From positions 1-34,223 of the forward strand of contig JBAPTR010000233.1 of the NCBI GenBank assembly GCA_049282265.1: DNA of 34,223 nucleotides, read 5' to 3'. The number at the start of each line of letters is the position of its first letter. Positions within the stretch are counted from its first letter, which is position 1. A program made the translations under genes and the position numbers. The notes under the pieces are model-generated. The model was not told the origin of the DNA. It ran no database searches and worked only from the letters and a program-made list of their open reading frames with translations. This DNA is from CAYUCJ01 sp049282265 (lineage in GTDB: Bacteria; Desulfobacterota; DSM-4660; Desulfatiglandales; Desulfatiglandaceae). This document shows, piece by piece, positions 16,253-24,561 of this stretch.

Positions 16253-17320
16253 ATGGACTTCCAGCCTTTTAGAAATCGACGACTCATCAGATTATTACTT
16301 CCCGGGATGTGTCTTCTTGCGGCCATGCTTCTTCAGGCCTGCGCCCTTACACCCCCTGTGAAAAGAGAGCCTGTCGTCAAAAAGGATCCTTTTGATGTCT
16401 TTCCCGAAACGTATCGCGCAAAGGCCTTGCGGTATGAGAAGGAAAAGAAGCTCCCCATGGCCCTTCTTTCCTGGCAAATTGTCAAGGGTTTCAGACCTGA
16501 AGACCGACAAGCCTCAGACAAGATCACGCAATTACAGGAAGAGATAACTGCAGAAGCCGAAAAAAATTACCGGTCAGGCGTTGTATTTTTCGAAGAAAAA
16601 AAATTTCCGGAAGCACAAAACAGTTTTCTGATGACCCTGGCTTACAATCCGGATCATTCGGGGGCGCTTGAGTTCCTCAGGCATAGATTATCCCCTCCAG
16701 AGTACCTTGTCTACCACGTAGAAAACGGTGACGATAACGAAGCCATCGCCCGAAAAGTGTACCATGATAAGCGGTTTAGCATCCTTGTGGCCTACTTCAG
16801 CGATTCCGAAAAAGGGAATTCACTGACTCCTGGCATGTCCCTCCGGCTTCCCATCATGGAACCCTCTCCAAAGCCAGAAAAGGTTCGCTCTGAAAGCAGA
16901 CTAAATAAGGCCCAGGCCCTTTACGAATGGAAAAGGTACCGGGAGGCCATTTCCCTTGCCGAAGATATCATCGCTTCCAGACCTTCAAAAGCGGCCAGAG
17001 CCATCATAGACGGCTCCTATTACGCCCTGGCCGTTTCTGAATTCCGTAAAGACCATCTTATCAAGTCGCTTGACCTTTTCAAAATGGTGCCCGGGACTTT
17101 CAGAGATACCGACAGCTATATGACGAAGATCGAGAAAAAACTGGCCGCGCAGGCTGAATCACACTACAAGAAGGGCATGGACTATTTTCTCAAGGAAGAG
17201 CTGGGAAAAGCCATAGAGGAATGGCAGACTGCGCTCCGGATGAATCCTGACCACCCGCAGGCGAAATCCTACCTGGACAAGGCGCGCGCTATGCTGAAAA
17301 ATCTTAAAAAGCTTCAGTGA
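16253..17320 (+). CDS. TPR / LysM-like lipoprotein
   Basis: This 355-residue protein begins with a basic N-terminus and a hydrophobic segment ending in LLQAC (lipid site Cys30). TPR-like helical pairs cover about 52-85 and 101-135 (EKNYRSGVVFFEEKKFPEAQNSF). A LysM-like module lies at about 152-201 (YLVYHVENGDDNEAIARKVY, LTPGMSLRLP), and more TPRs at about 213-245 and 298-335 (ESHYKKGMDYFLKEELGKAIEEW). It begins directly after the TAA of the deacetylase gene, so translation is probably coupled. It is probably a periplasm-facing scaffold bound to peptidoglycan. It shares its module set with the kinase TPR region and the LysM lipoprotein, suggesting one envelope complex. No exact family is known to me. 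Confidence 0.85.
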   Translation: MDFQPFRNRRLIRLLLPGMCLLAAMLLQACALTPPVKREPVVKKDPFDVFPETYRAKALRYEKEKKLPMALLSWQIVKGFRPEDRQASDKITQLQEEITAEAEKNYRSGVVFFEEKKFPEAQNSFLMTLAYNPDHSGALEFLRHRLSPPEYLVYHVENGDDNEAIARKVYHDKRFSILVAYFSDSEKGNSLTPGMSLRLPIMEPSPKPEKVRSESRLNKAQALYEWKRYREAISLAEDIIASRPSKAARAIIDGSYYALAVSEFRKDHLIKSLDLFKMVPGTFRDTDSYMTKIEKKLAAQAESHYKKGMDYFLKEELGKAIEEWQTALRMNPDHPQAKSYLDKARAMLKNLKKLQ

Positions 17321-17323
17321 AGC
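17306..17323 (-). terminator. Possible weak intrinsic terminator for the FHA gene
   Basis: On the minus strand GCTTC-ACT-GAAGC is followed by TTTTT. It lies about 90 bases after the FHA stop and overlaps the 3' end of the convergent TPR gene. The stem is only five pairs, so it is weak. Confidence 0.3.
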
Positions 17324-17370
17324 AGTTTAATGTTATCAGCTCAATATTTATGGGAACCGAACCTGACAAT

Positions 17371-17410
17371 CTTTTTCAGAAGCTTTCTAAACACGCCGGA
17401 GGAAATGGAC
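17371..17410. repeat. Half copy of palindromic element C
   Basis: The 40 bases here repeat the left arm of element C (3498-3537): CTTTTTCAGA, two variable bases, CTTTCTAAACAC, one base, CCG, then GG and ATGGAC. The matching right arm is not present, so this looks like a truncated or decayed copy. It lies between two convergent genes. Confidence 0.6.
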
Positions 17411-17413
17411 CAA

Positions 17414-18295
17414 TTAATGCTTGAAATACCTCTTGAAAAGGGATTTTCGGCCCTTGTCGGCGTGGGGCTGGTCCTTTTTCTTTCCCGGTTCTACCTCCTC
17501 CTGCTCCCGGATTGGAGGAGGTTCGTCGGCAACGGGCTTTTCCAGCTCTACGAAACGTCCCTGACCGAGAAAACGAAATGCCGGCCCCCCCGGCGCCAGC
17601 ACCAGCTCGTCATTGACCTTGACCGGGGACCCGGATTGCGCCGGCGTACCGTTAATCTGCACCATGCCGGAACCGGTAAGGTCCTTGACCCAGTATTGTT
17701 CTTCAACAAAAAAGATCTCCGCATGACGATCCCGAAGCGCAGACAGCTCCAGGACGACGTCACATTTCGGATCTCTTCCGATGATCACAGGAACCATCTT
17801 GAACGACCTTAGAGTGGGCCCATATTGAACTACCAGGGGAACCTCCCTGTTTTCGCTGACAATTTGTGGAGGGGGCACCTGCCTTCTTACCGGGGGCACC
17901 TCTTCAGCAGCATGCGGGACCGGCGGCTTCTGCATTTCGGGCGGCCGGGGAGGTTCGGGGACCGCTTCCCCCTCTCTCATCTCCGTAAGAAAGCTGAATT
18001 TAGGTCCGCCTTTGCCCAGCCCGATAACGTCACCGGTTTTCAACAGGGCCTCCTTGATCCGCTTTCCATTGACGAAAGTGCCGTTGGTGCTTGAGTCTAT
18101 CAACTTAAAGGTGTTGCCATCCCGCGCTATCCTGGCATGAGTTCGTGAAACCAGCACCAGATCAGCAGGAAATCTGACAGCAGAGGAGGGGTGTCTGCCG
18201 ACGGTGATCTCCGATTGTGCGAATTCCTGGATCTCGCCCTTGAGCGGGCCTTGAATGTGCACCAACTGCGCGACTATAATGGGTTGTTGTATCAT
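17414..18295 (-). CDS. Double FHA-domain protein
   Basis: This 293-residue cytoplasmic protein has FHA domain 1 at about 10-105 with canonical phosphothreonine-binding residues (GR at 33-34, SRTH at 50-53, STNGTFVNG at 69-77). A proline-rich linker (110-150) leads to FHA domain 2 (about 155-245), which keeps GR (173-174) and His191. Domain 2 has Arg188 in place of the usual Ser of SxxH and lacks the NGT turn (TGSGMVQING). The basic C-terminus reads KSLFKRYFKH. FHA proteins of T6SS loci are kinase substrates and assembly switches (Fha1 of PpkA systems), which fits the kinase nearby. The start MIQQP at 18295 is chosen because the domain begins right there; a longer in-frame extension to 18397 looks non-coding. 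Confidence 0.88.
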   Translation of the reverse strand: MIQQPIIVAQLVHIQGPLKGEIQEFAQSEITVGRHPSSAVRFPADLVLVSRTHARIARDGNTFKLIDSSTNGTFVNGKRIKEALLKTGDVIGLGKGGPKFSFLTEMREGEAVPEPPRPPEMQKPPVPHAAEEVPPVRRQVPPPQIVSENREVPLVVQYGPTLRSFKMVPVIIGRDPKCDVVLELSALRDRHAEIFFVEEQYWVKDLTGSGMVQINGTPAQSGSPVKVNDELVLAPGGPAFRFLGQGRFVELEKPVADEPPPIREQEEVEPGKKKDQPHADKGRKSLFKRYFKH

Positions 18296-18418
18296 TCCAT
18301 ATCCGATTCTTAAGAAATTTTTTTTATAAAGGGCCGCTTGAACGGTCCGAACCATTCCAGACCGAAACAATCTAGAACATTTCCGAGGCGGAGTCAATAG
18401 AGCTTGAGATCGGTCATT

Positions 18419-20182
18419 TCACACTTTCCCTGGAACTTCGCATATGCCACAGCGAAAACACGACCCGACCCTGCATATTTCAGACTCCCCACCCCTGAGA
18501 GCGAGGGCATATTCCCGGGCCAAATGCTTTTTGAGAAGCCCTGTATCCATAAAATCCCACGGAAGGACCTCCTTCAGATCCTTTGGTCGATACACAAAAA
18601 AGTCCGCATTCACCTCTGAAAGACGCAGGGCCTTTTTCCAATTCCCTTTCAACCTGTGGACCTCATGAAGGATAGGAGCCACCCTTCGATCACCGTTGGA
18701 AAGGAGCGTCTGGACATAGGCCCACTTGGGCAGATCAAAATGCACCTGAACCCCACCGACCTTGGATAAGGCCCTTTTGAGCCATTTCTGTTTCACTTTG
18801 AGGCTATCCTTATCTTCCATGGGAAACCATTGAAACGGCGTGGAAGGCTTGGGGATAAAGCAGTTGACGCTCAATCTGATCTGCCCGATCTTGCCTCTTT
18901 TTGCTGAGGTCTTGACCATTTGGTGTTTGATCTTCTTGACCAGAGTCACGATGGAGGCCACGTCTTCCTGTGTTTCAGTGGGCAGGCCGATGAGAAAATA
19001 GAGACGAAGGTTGAAGGAATAGGTTGCAGAAATGAGGTCCGCGGCATCCAGTATCTGTTTTTCAGTAAGATGTTTGTTGATCACCTTCCTGAGCCGTTCG
19101 GAACCCGCTTCTGGAGCAATGGCTATGGTCTTCTGACCGCTGGTCCGGAGGTCTTCCAACAGCCCCCGGGTAATGCTTTCAGCACGTAATGAGGAGACCG
19201 AAAAGTGGCCTCCCCTTTCGACAATTTTTCTCGTTACATGACCTATTCCGGGAATATCTGATACAGCCGCACACAAGAGTCCGACGGAATGGCCTCTGTT
19301 CAGGGTCTCATCCACCACCTTCTGGATTTCCAATTCCGGGTAGGTACGGGGTGGTCGATAAACATAACCTGCTGCACAGAAACGACAGGAGCGGCCGCAC
19401 CCCCTTCCCAACTCCACAAGCACACGGTTCTTGAGCTCGGTATCGGGTGTTATAATGGTGGACACAGGAACACTTCCCGGCGATGCCGCCTGCCGAGGGA
19501 TCTGAATTTTTCCAGGGATATCGCCGTGTAGTGGCGTCACCAACAGGATGGTTCCGTCCTTCCCATACTCCGGCCGGTACAGGGAAGGTACATAGACGGA
19601 AATCACGCCCTGGGCCAGGCCCAGGAGAATATTTTTTCTTTCTCTCTCCTCGATTCTAAGAACCATCAGGAGATCAATGCATTTTTCCAGATTTTTTTCA
19701 GCTTCTCCAAGCAGAAAAAAATCGAAAAACGGGGCAATGGGCTCCGGGTTGAGAAAGGTTGTAACGCCGCCTGCCATGACAAGTGGGGTCTTTTCCGTCC
19801 TGTCCGCGGCACGCAGCGGGACCCTGGCGAGTTTCAAGATTTCCAGGATATTCGGAAAATCGTTCTCAAAGGAAAGAGAAAAGGCCAGGACATCAAAATC
19901 GAGGACGGGTCTCTGAGATTCCATGGACAGGAGCGGTTTACCCGACTCAAGGTAGAGGGACATTTCTTGACCTTGAGGCAGGAAAACACGCTCCGCCACC
20001 ACGTCAGGCCGCCTGTTGAGCAGTTCATAGACAATCTGAAACCCCAGGTTGGACATGCCCAAGCGGTAGTAATTGGGATAGGCCAGGGCAACAGCGAGTT
20101 TTTTCCCGCCCCAGTCCTTCTTCACATAGCCCTCTTCGGCAGCTAACCGCCTCCGGTAAAGGGTCTCAATTCTCCCGGACAT
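18419..20182 (-). CDS. B12-binding-domain / radical SAM protein (TIGR03960-like)
   Basis: This 587-residue protein starts with a region resembling a B12-binding domain (about 25-165: LAVALAYPNYYRLGMSNLG, DFDVLAFSLSFENDFPN). The radical SAM core begins at VELGRGCGRSCRFCAAG, with Cys262, Cys266 and Cys269 as the 4Fe-4S ligands. IAPEAGSERLRKVINKHLT and FIGLP-like LRLYFLIGLPTET follow. The C-terminal CFRCGIC (about 575-581) may hold a second metal or cluster site. The family is widespread, often adjacent or fused to a DUF2344 partner, which is absent here. The reaction is unknown. It starts 27 bp after ftsZ and may be read through from the dcw operon. Confidence 0.85.
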   Translation of the reverse strand: MSGRIETLYRRRLAAEEGYVKKDWGGKKLAVALAYPNYYRLGMSNLGFQIVYELLNRRPDVVAERVFLPQGQEMSLYLESGKPLLSMESQRPVLDFDVLAFSLSFENDFPNILEILKLARVPLRAADRTEKTPLVMAGGVTTFLNPEPIAPFFDFFLLGEAEKNLEKCIDLLMVLRIEERERKNILLGLAQGVISVYVPSLYRPEYGKDGTILLVTPLHGDIPGKIQIPRQAASPGSVPVSTIITPDTELKNRVLVELGRGCGRSCRFCAAGYVYRPPRTYPELEIQKVVDETLNRGHSVGLLCAAVSDIPGIGHVTRKIVERGGHFSVSSLRAESITRGLLEDLRTSGQKTIAIAPEAGSERLRKVINKHLTEKQILDAADLISATYSFNLRLYFLIGLPTETQEDVASIVTLVKKIKHQMVKTSAKRGKIGQIRLSVNCFIPKPSTPFQWFPMEDKDSLKVKQKWLKRALSKVGGVQVHFDLPKWAYVQTLLSNGDRRVAPILHEVHRLKGNWKKALRLSEVNADFFVYRPKDLKEVLPWDFMDTGLLKKHLAREYALALRGGESEICRVGSCFRCGICEVPGKV

Positions 20183-20209
20183 GTCCTTGAAAACCTGCTT
20201 CTAAGGGTA

Positions 20210-21433
20210 TCAATCCGCCTTGGCCCTGAGAAAGGTCGGATAATCAAGATGATCTTTAAAGAATCCCCGATTCATTATTCCTTTTCTCATCGAGGGGGTC
20301 TCTTCTTTCCCTGCGGGTGGCACCGGCTCTCCCCCCTTTCGCTGAAAAGTGGGGGTATCCAAGTTGACACCGTTCATTCTGACCGTCCAGCCTTCTGATG
20401 CCTCCTCAGAACTTATGTCTCTTATTTTGACAACGTTGCCGGCCAGGGTTTCAACAGTGTTCCTCGGAATCTCCTTTTCAATGCCCGTTGCGATCACCGT
20501 CACCTGAACCTCATCTCCCAGGGCATCATCAAATACCACACCCCAAAAAATCTCGGCATCCGGATGAACTTCTTCTTTGATGTAGTTGGAGGCTTCATCA
20601 ATTTCGTCCATGGTCATGTCCGAAGGCCCGGTGATGTTCATCAGGAGCCCCCTGGCACCGCTGATTGAAATATCTTCCAGGAGAGGGCTGTTGACGGCCA
20701 TCTGAGCTGCCTCTGCAGCCCGGTTCTCTCCCCCTGCCCTTCCGGTGCCCATGATGGCCGTTCCCATCTGCTCCATAACCTTCTTGACATCTGCAAAATC
20801 CAGATTAATAAACCCTGTACTCATGATGAGATCGGATATTCCCTTCACCGCATGCAACAGGACATTGTCCGCCCTGGAAATGAGATCCTTGAAGGTGGTG
20901 CTGCGGCTCCCTATGGCCTTGAGCCTCTCATTGGGAATAATGATGAGGGTATCCACGTCATGTTTGAGCTGCTCTATACCCTCTATGGCCCTCTTCATCC
21001 GCTTATTGCCTTCAAACTTGAAGGGTTTGGTGACTACTGCCACGGTCAAGGCGCCGCTCTCTTTGCACTCTTTCGCAATGACCGGTGACGCCCCTGTTCC
21101 GGTTCCACCGCCCATCCCCGCGGTCACAAAAACCATGTCGGCCCCATCGACCGCTTCTCTGATTTCATTGACCGATTCTTCAGCGGCCAGTTTTCCGATT
21201 TCCGGGTCCGCTCCGGCTCCAAGGCCTTTTGTTATGGAACCACCCAACTGCAATCTAGTGGAACACGAAGACCTCTCAAGGGCCTGGCTGTCCGTGTTGG
21301 CTGCCACAAAATCAACCCCTTTCAGTTTTGAAGCGATCATGTTGCCAACGGCATTGCCGCCTGCCCCGCCAACGCCAAACACCTTTATCCTGGCATGATA
21401 CACTTCCTTTTCCTCGATAAATTCAAACTTCAT
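20210..21433 (-). CDS. ftsZ: Cell division GTPase FtsZ
   Basis: FtsZ is the tubulin-like GTPase that builds the division ring under the inner membrane. In this 407-residue protein the nucleotide-binding region begins at VFGVGGAGGNAVGNM (18-32). The tubulin signature GGGTGTG is at 108-114, and the T7 catalytic loop NLDFADV is at 210-216. A short variable linker (about 322-390) leads to the C-terminal peptide DYPTFLRAKAD, which binds FtsA and other partners. AGGAGG precedes the ATG. It lies 89 bp after ftsA at the end of the dcw cluster; that gap shows nothing beyond the binding site. Confidence 0.98.
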   Translation of the reverse strand: MKFEFIEEKEVYHARIKVFGVGGAGGNAVGNMIASKLKGVDFVAANTDSQALERSSCSTRLQLGGSITKGLGAGADPEIGKLAAEESVNEIREAVDGADMVFVTAGMGGGTGTGASPVIAKECKESGALTVAVVTKPFKFEGNKRMKRAIEGIEQLKHDVDTLIIIPNERLKAIGSRSTTFKDLISRADNVLLHAVKGISDLIMSTGFINLDFADVKKVMEQMGTAIMGTGRAGGENRAAEAAQMAVNSPLLEDISISGARGLLMNITGPSDMTMDEIDEASNYIKEEVHPDAEIFWGVVFDDALGDEVQVTVIATGIEKEIPRNTVETLAGNVVKIRDISSEEASEGWTVRMNGVNLDTPTFQRKGGEPVPPAGKEETPSMRKGIMNRGFFKDHLDYPTFLRAKAD

Positions 21434-21522
21434 GGCGTCCCTCCTCTTGGTGTTTGAATGTAACGACTCAGGCTATTCTGTCCTGAACTCCCGGACATTG
21501 AACCCAAGCGGTTACGTTTACA

Positions 21523-22746
21523 TTAGATGACATCCTTAAACCACTTTTTCATCCGGCTCATGACCTTGTTAAAAATGTTCCCATCCCTGATTCTGAATTT
21601 TTTCCTGCCCTTGCTCTGTTTGGACCCATAAATGACGAGTCCCACAGCAGTGGCATACATCGGTTTGTTCACCACTTCCACCAGCCCGCTCATCCCTTCG
21701 GGAAATCCGACACGGGTCGGCGCGTTAAAGACCTGCTCAGCCATCTCTGTAATCCCCTGCAGCTCCGAAGAGCCCCCGGTGACAACGATCCCTGAGCTGA
21801 TCCTGTCGTAATATCCCGAGCGTAACAGTTCGCTGTGAATGAGCGTGAATATTTCCTCTACACGAGGTTCCAGTATTTCGCCCAGGATCTGCCGCGACAG
21901 GACACGCGCCTTTCTTCCAGCCACGCCGGGTACTTCGATGGTCTCCTCTCTCCCTATGAGAGAAGAAAACCCGCATCCGTACCTGATTTTGATTTTTTCC
22001 GCCTCCACCTTCGGCGTTCGCAATCCCACGGCAATATCATAGGTGAGGTTGTCTCCCCCCAGTGCAAGGACGGAGGTATGTTTGATGGCACCCCTGGAAA
22101 ATACGGCCATGTCGGTGGTTCCACCGCCAAAATCTATGAGGGCCACCCCGAGGTTGCGTTCTTCCGATGAAAGTACCGCCTCGCTGGACGCCAGGGATTC
22201 AAGTACGATATCGCACACATCCAGTCCTGCCCGATTCGCACACTTGATAATATTCTGTGCAGAGGTCACCGCCCCCGTGACGATGTGCACCTTTGCCTCG
22301 AGACGGACGCCCGACATGCCAAGCGGATCCACAATGCCGTCCTGTTCATCGACAATGTACTCCTGAACCAGTGTATGAATAACCTCCCGATCCATGGGAA
22401 TGGCCACGGCGCTTGCGGCCTCGATAACCCGTTCAAGATCTTTCTTTGTGACCTCCTTTTCCTTCAGGGCGATCACACCGTGGCTGTTGAAACCCTTAAT
22501 ATGACCTCCGGCTATGCCTGCATAAACCGAGCTTATTTCACATCCGGCCATGGTCTCGGCTTCCTCCACGGCCTCTTTGATGGAATTCACCGTGTTTTCA
22601 ATGTTGATCACCACACCCTTTCGCAGGCCCTCTGAAGGATGACTCCCCATGCCGATGATCTCAACATTGTCGCCCGAGACTTCTCCCACAACTGCACAGA
22701 TCTTGGTTGTCCCGATATCCAGTCCCACAATGATTTCTTTAGCCAT
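21523..22746 (-). CDS. ftsA: Cell division protein FtsA
   Basis: FtsA is the actin-like protein that anchors FtsZ filaments to the inner membrane and recruits late division proteins. The first phosphate-binding motif is GLDIGTTKICAVVGE (8-22), and GIAGGHIKGFNSHGVI begins the 1C (SHS2) domain (about 80-165). GVALIDFGGGTTDMAVF is the second phosphate motif and IVVTGGSSELQG the adenosine motif. The C-terminus KVMSRMKKWFKDVI is the amphipathic membrane-targeting helix. Length (407) is usual. AAAGGATA lies before the ATG, and the gene follows ftsQ by six bases. Confidence 0.97.
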   Translation of the reverse strand: MAKEIIVGLDIGTTKICAVVGEVSGDNVEIIGMGSHPSEGLRKGVVINIENTVNSIKEAVEEAETMAGCEISSVYAGIAGGHIKGFNSHGVIALKEKEVTKKDLERVIEAASAVAIPMDREVIHTLVQEYIVDEQDGIVDPLGMSGVRLEAKVHIVTGAVTSAQNIIKCANRAGLDVCDIVLESLASSEAVLSSEERNLGVALIDFGGGTTDMAVFSRGAIKHTSVLALGGDNLTYDIAVGLRTPKVEAEKIKIRYGCGFSSLIGREETIEVPGVAGRKARVLSRQILGEILEPRVEEIFTLIHSELLRSGYYDRISSGIVVTGGSSELQGITEMAEQVFNAPTRVGFPEGMSGLVEVVNKPMYATAVGLVIYGSKQSKGRKKFRIRDGNIFNKVMSRMKKWFKDVI

Positions 22747-22752
22747 TATCCT

Positions 22753-23592
22753 TTACCCCTCCCGGAAGGAAACCACAGCACCATCCCTATAATTGAAATC
22801 TATGGCCTTGACCTTTACCATGTCGCCCGTGCGCTTCAAATGTGCCGCCACCCGCCTCAATTCCGTCATTTCTTTTCGAAAATCACCCGAAGTCAGTCTG
22901 ATTTGCGCAGAAAGGTCTTCGAAATAAAGTATCAGGTTCTTGCCATCCTCCACGTGTATTTCGGCCAGGTTTTCCAGAGACCAGGGTCTTTCCCCCCTTC
23001 GCAGAACCTCCATAACCTTCATTGCCGACCTCAGCGCATTCGTCGACATCTTTTTCTTCCCGCCCATACCGGTAATAACGGGAAAATCCATACTTTCGGA
23101 TGCACCTATTTTCTTGAAAACCTCCCCGAATCGGTTGACATAGTACAAGCCATTTATCGAAAGGATCGCCCAGGGTTCCTGTTTTTCCGCCCGGATTACC
23201 AGGGTGTCCGGAAATTCCCTTTCAACCTGAACCGAGCGGATCCAGGGATGCTTTTCCAGTTTTCGTTTCAGGACATTGAGGTTCAGGGCTAAAAGGCTCA
23301 ACCCTGGCCTCAGATCACCCAACGCCAACAACTGGGGCTTCATTGACTGTTCAACCCCCTTTATCTCCACGTGTTCCAGTTTCAGGTAGGGGGAAATGAG
23401 GAGATAATGGTACACATAGAGAAAGGATAAGCTCACAAGGACCAAGACAGAAATGGCCAGGAAGGCTCTCAAAAGCCCCTTGCAAAGAGGCCGGATGGCT
23501 CTTAGGGGCGTGGAAAGCAGGTTGCCTTTTCCTTTTCTTTTGACCGCCTGACGCTCCAACACCCTTGTTCTCTCCCTCGAAGTCCTTTTCAT
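22753..23592 (-). CDS. ftsQ: Cell division protein FtsQ
   Basis: FtsQ is a bitopic inner-membrane protein that links early and late division proteins with FtsB/FtsL. This 279-residue protein has a basic cytoplasmic N-terminus, one membrane helix (about 41-66), a POTRA domain (about 70-138: HVEIKGVEQ, HPWIRSVQVEREFPDTLVI) and a beta domain (EQEPWAILSINGLYYVN onward, to VKAIDFNYRDGAVVSF). The start at 23592 is chosen because it overlaps the murB stop as ATGA; a longer in-frame extension to 23715 lies inside murB and is Gly/Arg-rich out-of-frame sequence. No ddl gene lies between murB and ftsQ. Confidence 0.93.
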   Translation of the reverse strand: MKRTSRERTRVLERQAVKRKGKGNLLSTPLRAIRPLCKGLLRAFLAISVLVLVSLSFLYVYHYLLISPYLKLEHVEIKGVEQSMKPQLLALGDLRPGLSLLALNLNVLKRKLEKHPWIRSVQVEREFPDTLVIRAEKQEPWAILSINGLYYVNRFGEVFKKIGASESMDFPVITGMGGKKKMSTNALRSAMKVMEVLRRGERPWSLENLAEIHVEDGKNLILYFEDLSAQIRLTSGDFRKEMTELRRVAAHLKRTGDMVKVKAIDFNYRDGAVVSFREG

Positions 23593-24545
23593 TGCCCGAG
23601 CACCTTCAGTTCCAATTCCAGTTCTATACCCGTTTTGACCTTGACCTTTTCTCTTGCCAGTTCTATCAGTGCCAGGATATCCTCGGCCTTGGCCTCGCCG
23701 GTATTGACGATCCAATTGGCGTGCTTGGTGGAGATCATGGCGCCCCCCCTTCTCATACCCTTCAATCCTGTGGCCTCAATCAGGCGACCGGCATGATCTC
23801 CGGGGGGGTTCTTGAATATCGATCCGGCGCTGGGGTACTCCATGGGTTGTGTCTTCTTCCGTTTTTTCAAATACTCGGCCACTCGTCGTGTTACATCTTC
23901 AGCAGACCCTTTTTCAAGACCCAGCAGCACACGGGATACAATGGTACCCTTTTCCAGATGGAGTTTTCTGTAGTCAAAGGAAAGTTCGTAAATTTCCTTT
24001 TCAATGAGTTCTCCACTTGGAGAAACCATCTCAACACAGTGAATCACCGAGGCCATATCCTTTCCAAAAGCCCCGGCGTTCATCACTACTGCCCCCCCCA
24101 CGGAACCCGGAATCCCGGCAAGAAACTCAAGCCCCCCATATCCTTTCTGCCGGCACACGGTCATGAGGTCCGAAATGGACAGGCCCGTGCCTGCCCTAAG
24201 GGTCTGTTCGTCCCTTGAATATTCCTCGATGGCAGCCAGTGATCCTTCGAGCCTGATGGCGACCCCTTCCATGCCTCCATCCCGAATCAACAGGTTGCTG
24301 CCGCTGCCCAGCACAAAATACGGGATTCGCGCAAGCCGCAGAAATGAAACCCCGTTCAAGAGTTCCTCAATCCCCCGGACTTCCCAGAGGGCAGCTACTT
24401 CACCGCCTGCCTTGAAGGTCGTATAGGGGACCATTGAGCAATGAAACCGGACATGCTCACCGGCGAAATCTCTTAGTACTTTTTCCTGTGCCTTGTCCAT
24501 GATCCACCAGGTGAATTTTTCCGACGCCGCGTTCCTCCCCGGCAT
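23589..24545 (-). CDS. murB: UDP-N-acetylenolpyruvoylglucosamine reductase MurB
   Basis: MurB reduces UDP-GlcNAc-enolpyruvate to UDP-MurNAc using NADPH and FAD in the cytoplasm. FAD-binding motifs include YTTFKAGGEVAALWEV and YFVLGSGSNLLIRDGG; AGIPGSVGGAVVMNAGAFG is the central glycine-rich motif, and SAGSIFKNP holds the catalytic serine. Near the end, GLKGMRRGGAMISTKHANWIVN is conserved. Two starts are possible: ATG 24545 (318 residues, GGGG nine bases upstream) or ATG 24500 (303 residues, GGTGG upstream, nearer to family length). It overlaps ftsQ by four bases. Confidence 0.95.
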   Translation of the reverse strand: MPGRNAASEKFTWWIMDKAQEKVLRDFAGEHVRFHCSMVPYTTFKAGGEVAALWEVRGIEELLNGVSFLRLARIPYFVLGSGSNLLIRDGGMEGVAIRLEGSLAAIEEYSRDEQTLRAGTGLSISDLMTVCRQKGYGGLEFLAGIPGSVGGAVVMNAGAFGKDMASVIHCVEMVSPSGELIEKEIYELSFDYRKLHLEKGTIVSRVLLGLEKGSAEDVTRRVAEYLKKRKKTQPMEYPSAGSIFKNPPGDHAGRLIEATGLKGMRRGGAMISTKHANWIVNTGEAKAEDILALIELAREKVKVKTGIELELELKVLGQ

Positions 24546-24561
24546 CCGAACCCCAAAAAAT

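Noticed and set aside
20745..21398. Plus-strand 217-codon frame opposite ftsZ
   Set aside because: It is a shadow of ftsZ, with no start signal or homology.
23592..23715. Extended FtsQ N-terminus to 23715
   Set aside because: The extra 41 residues are Gly/Arg-rich and lie wholly within murB; the ATGA overlap start at 23592 is more natural.
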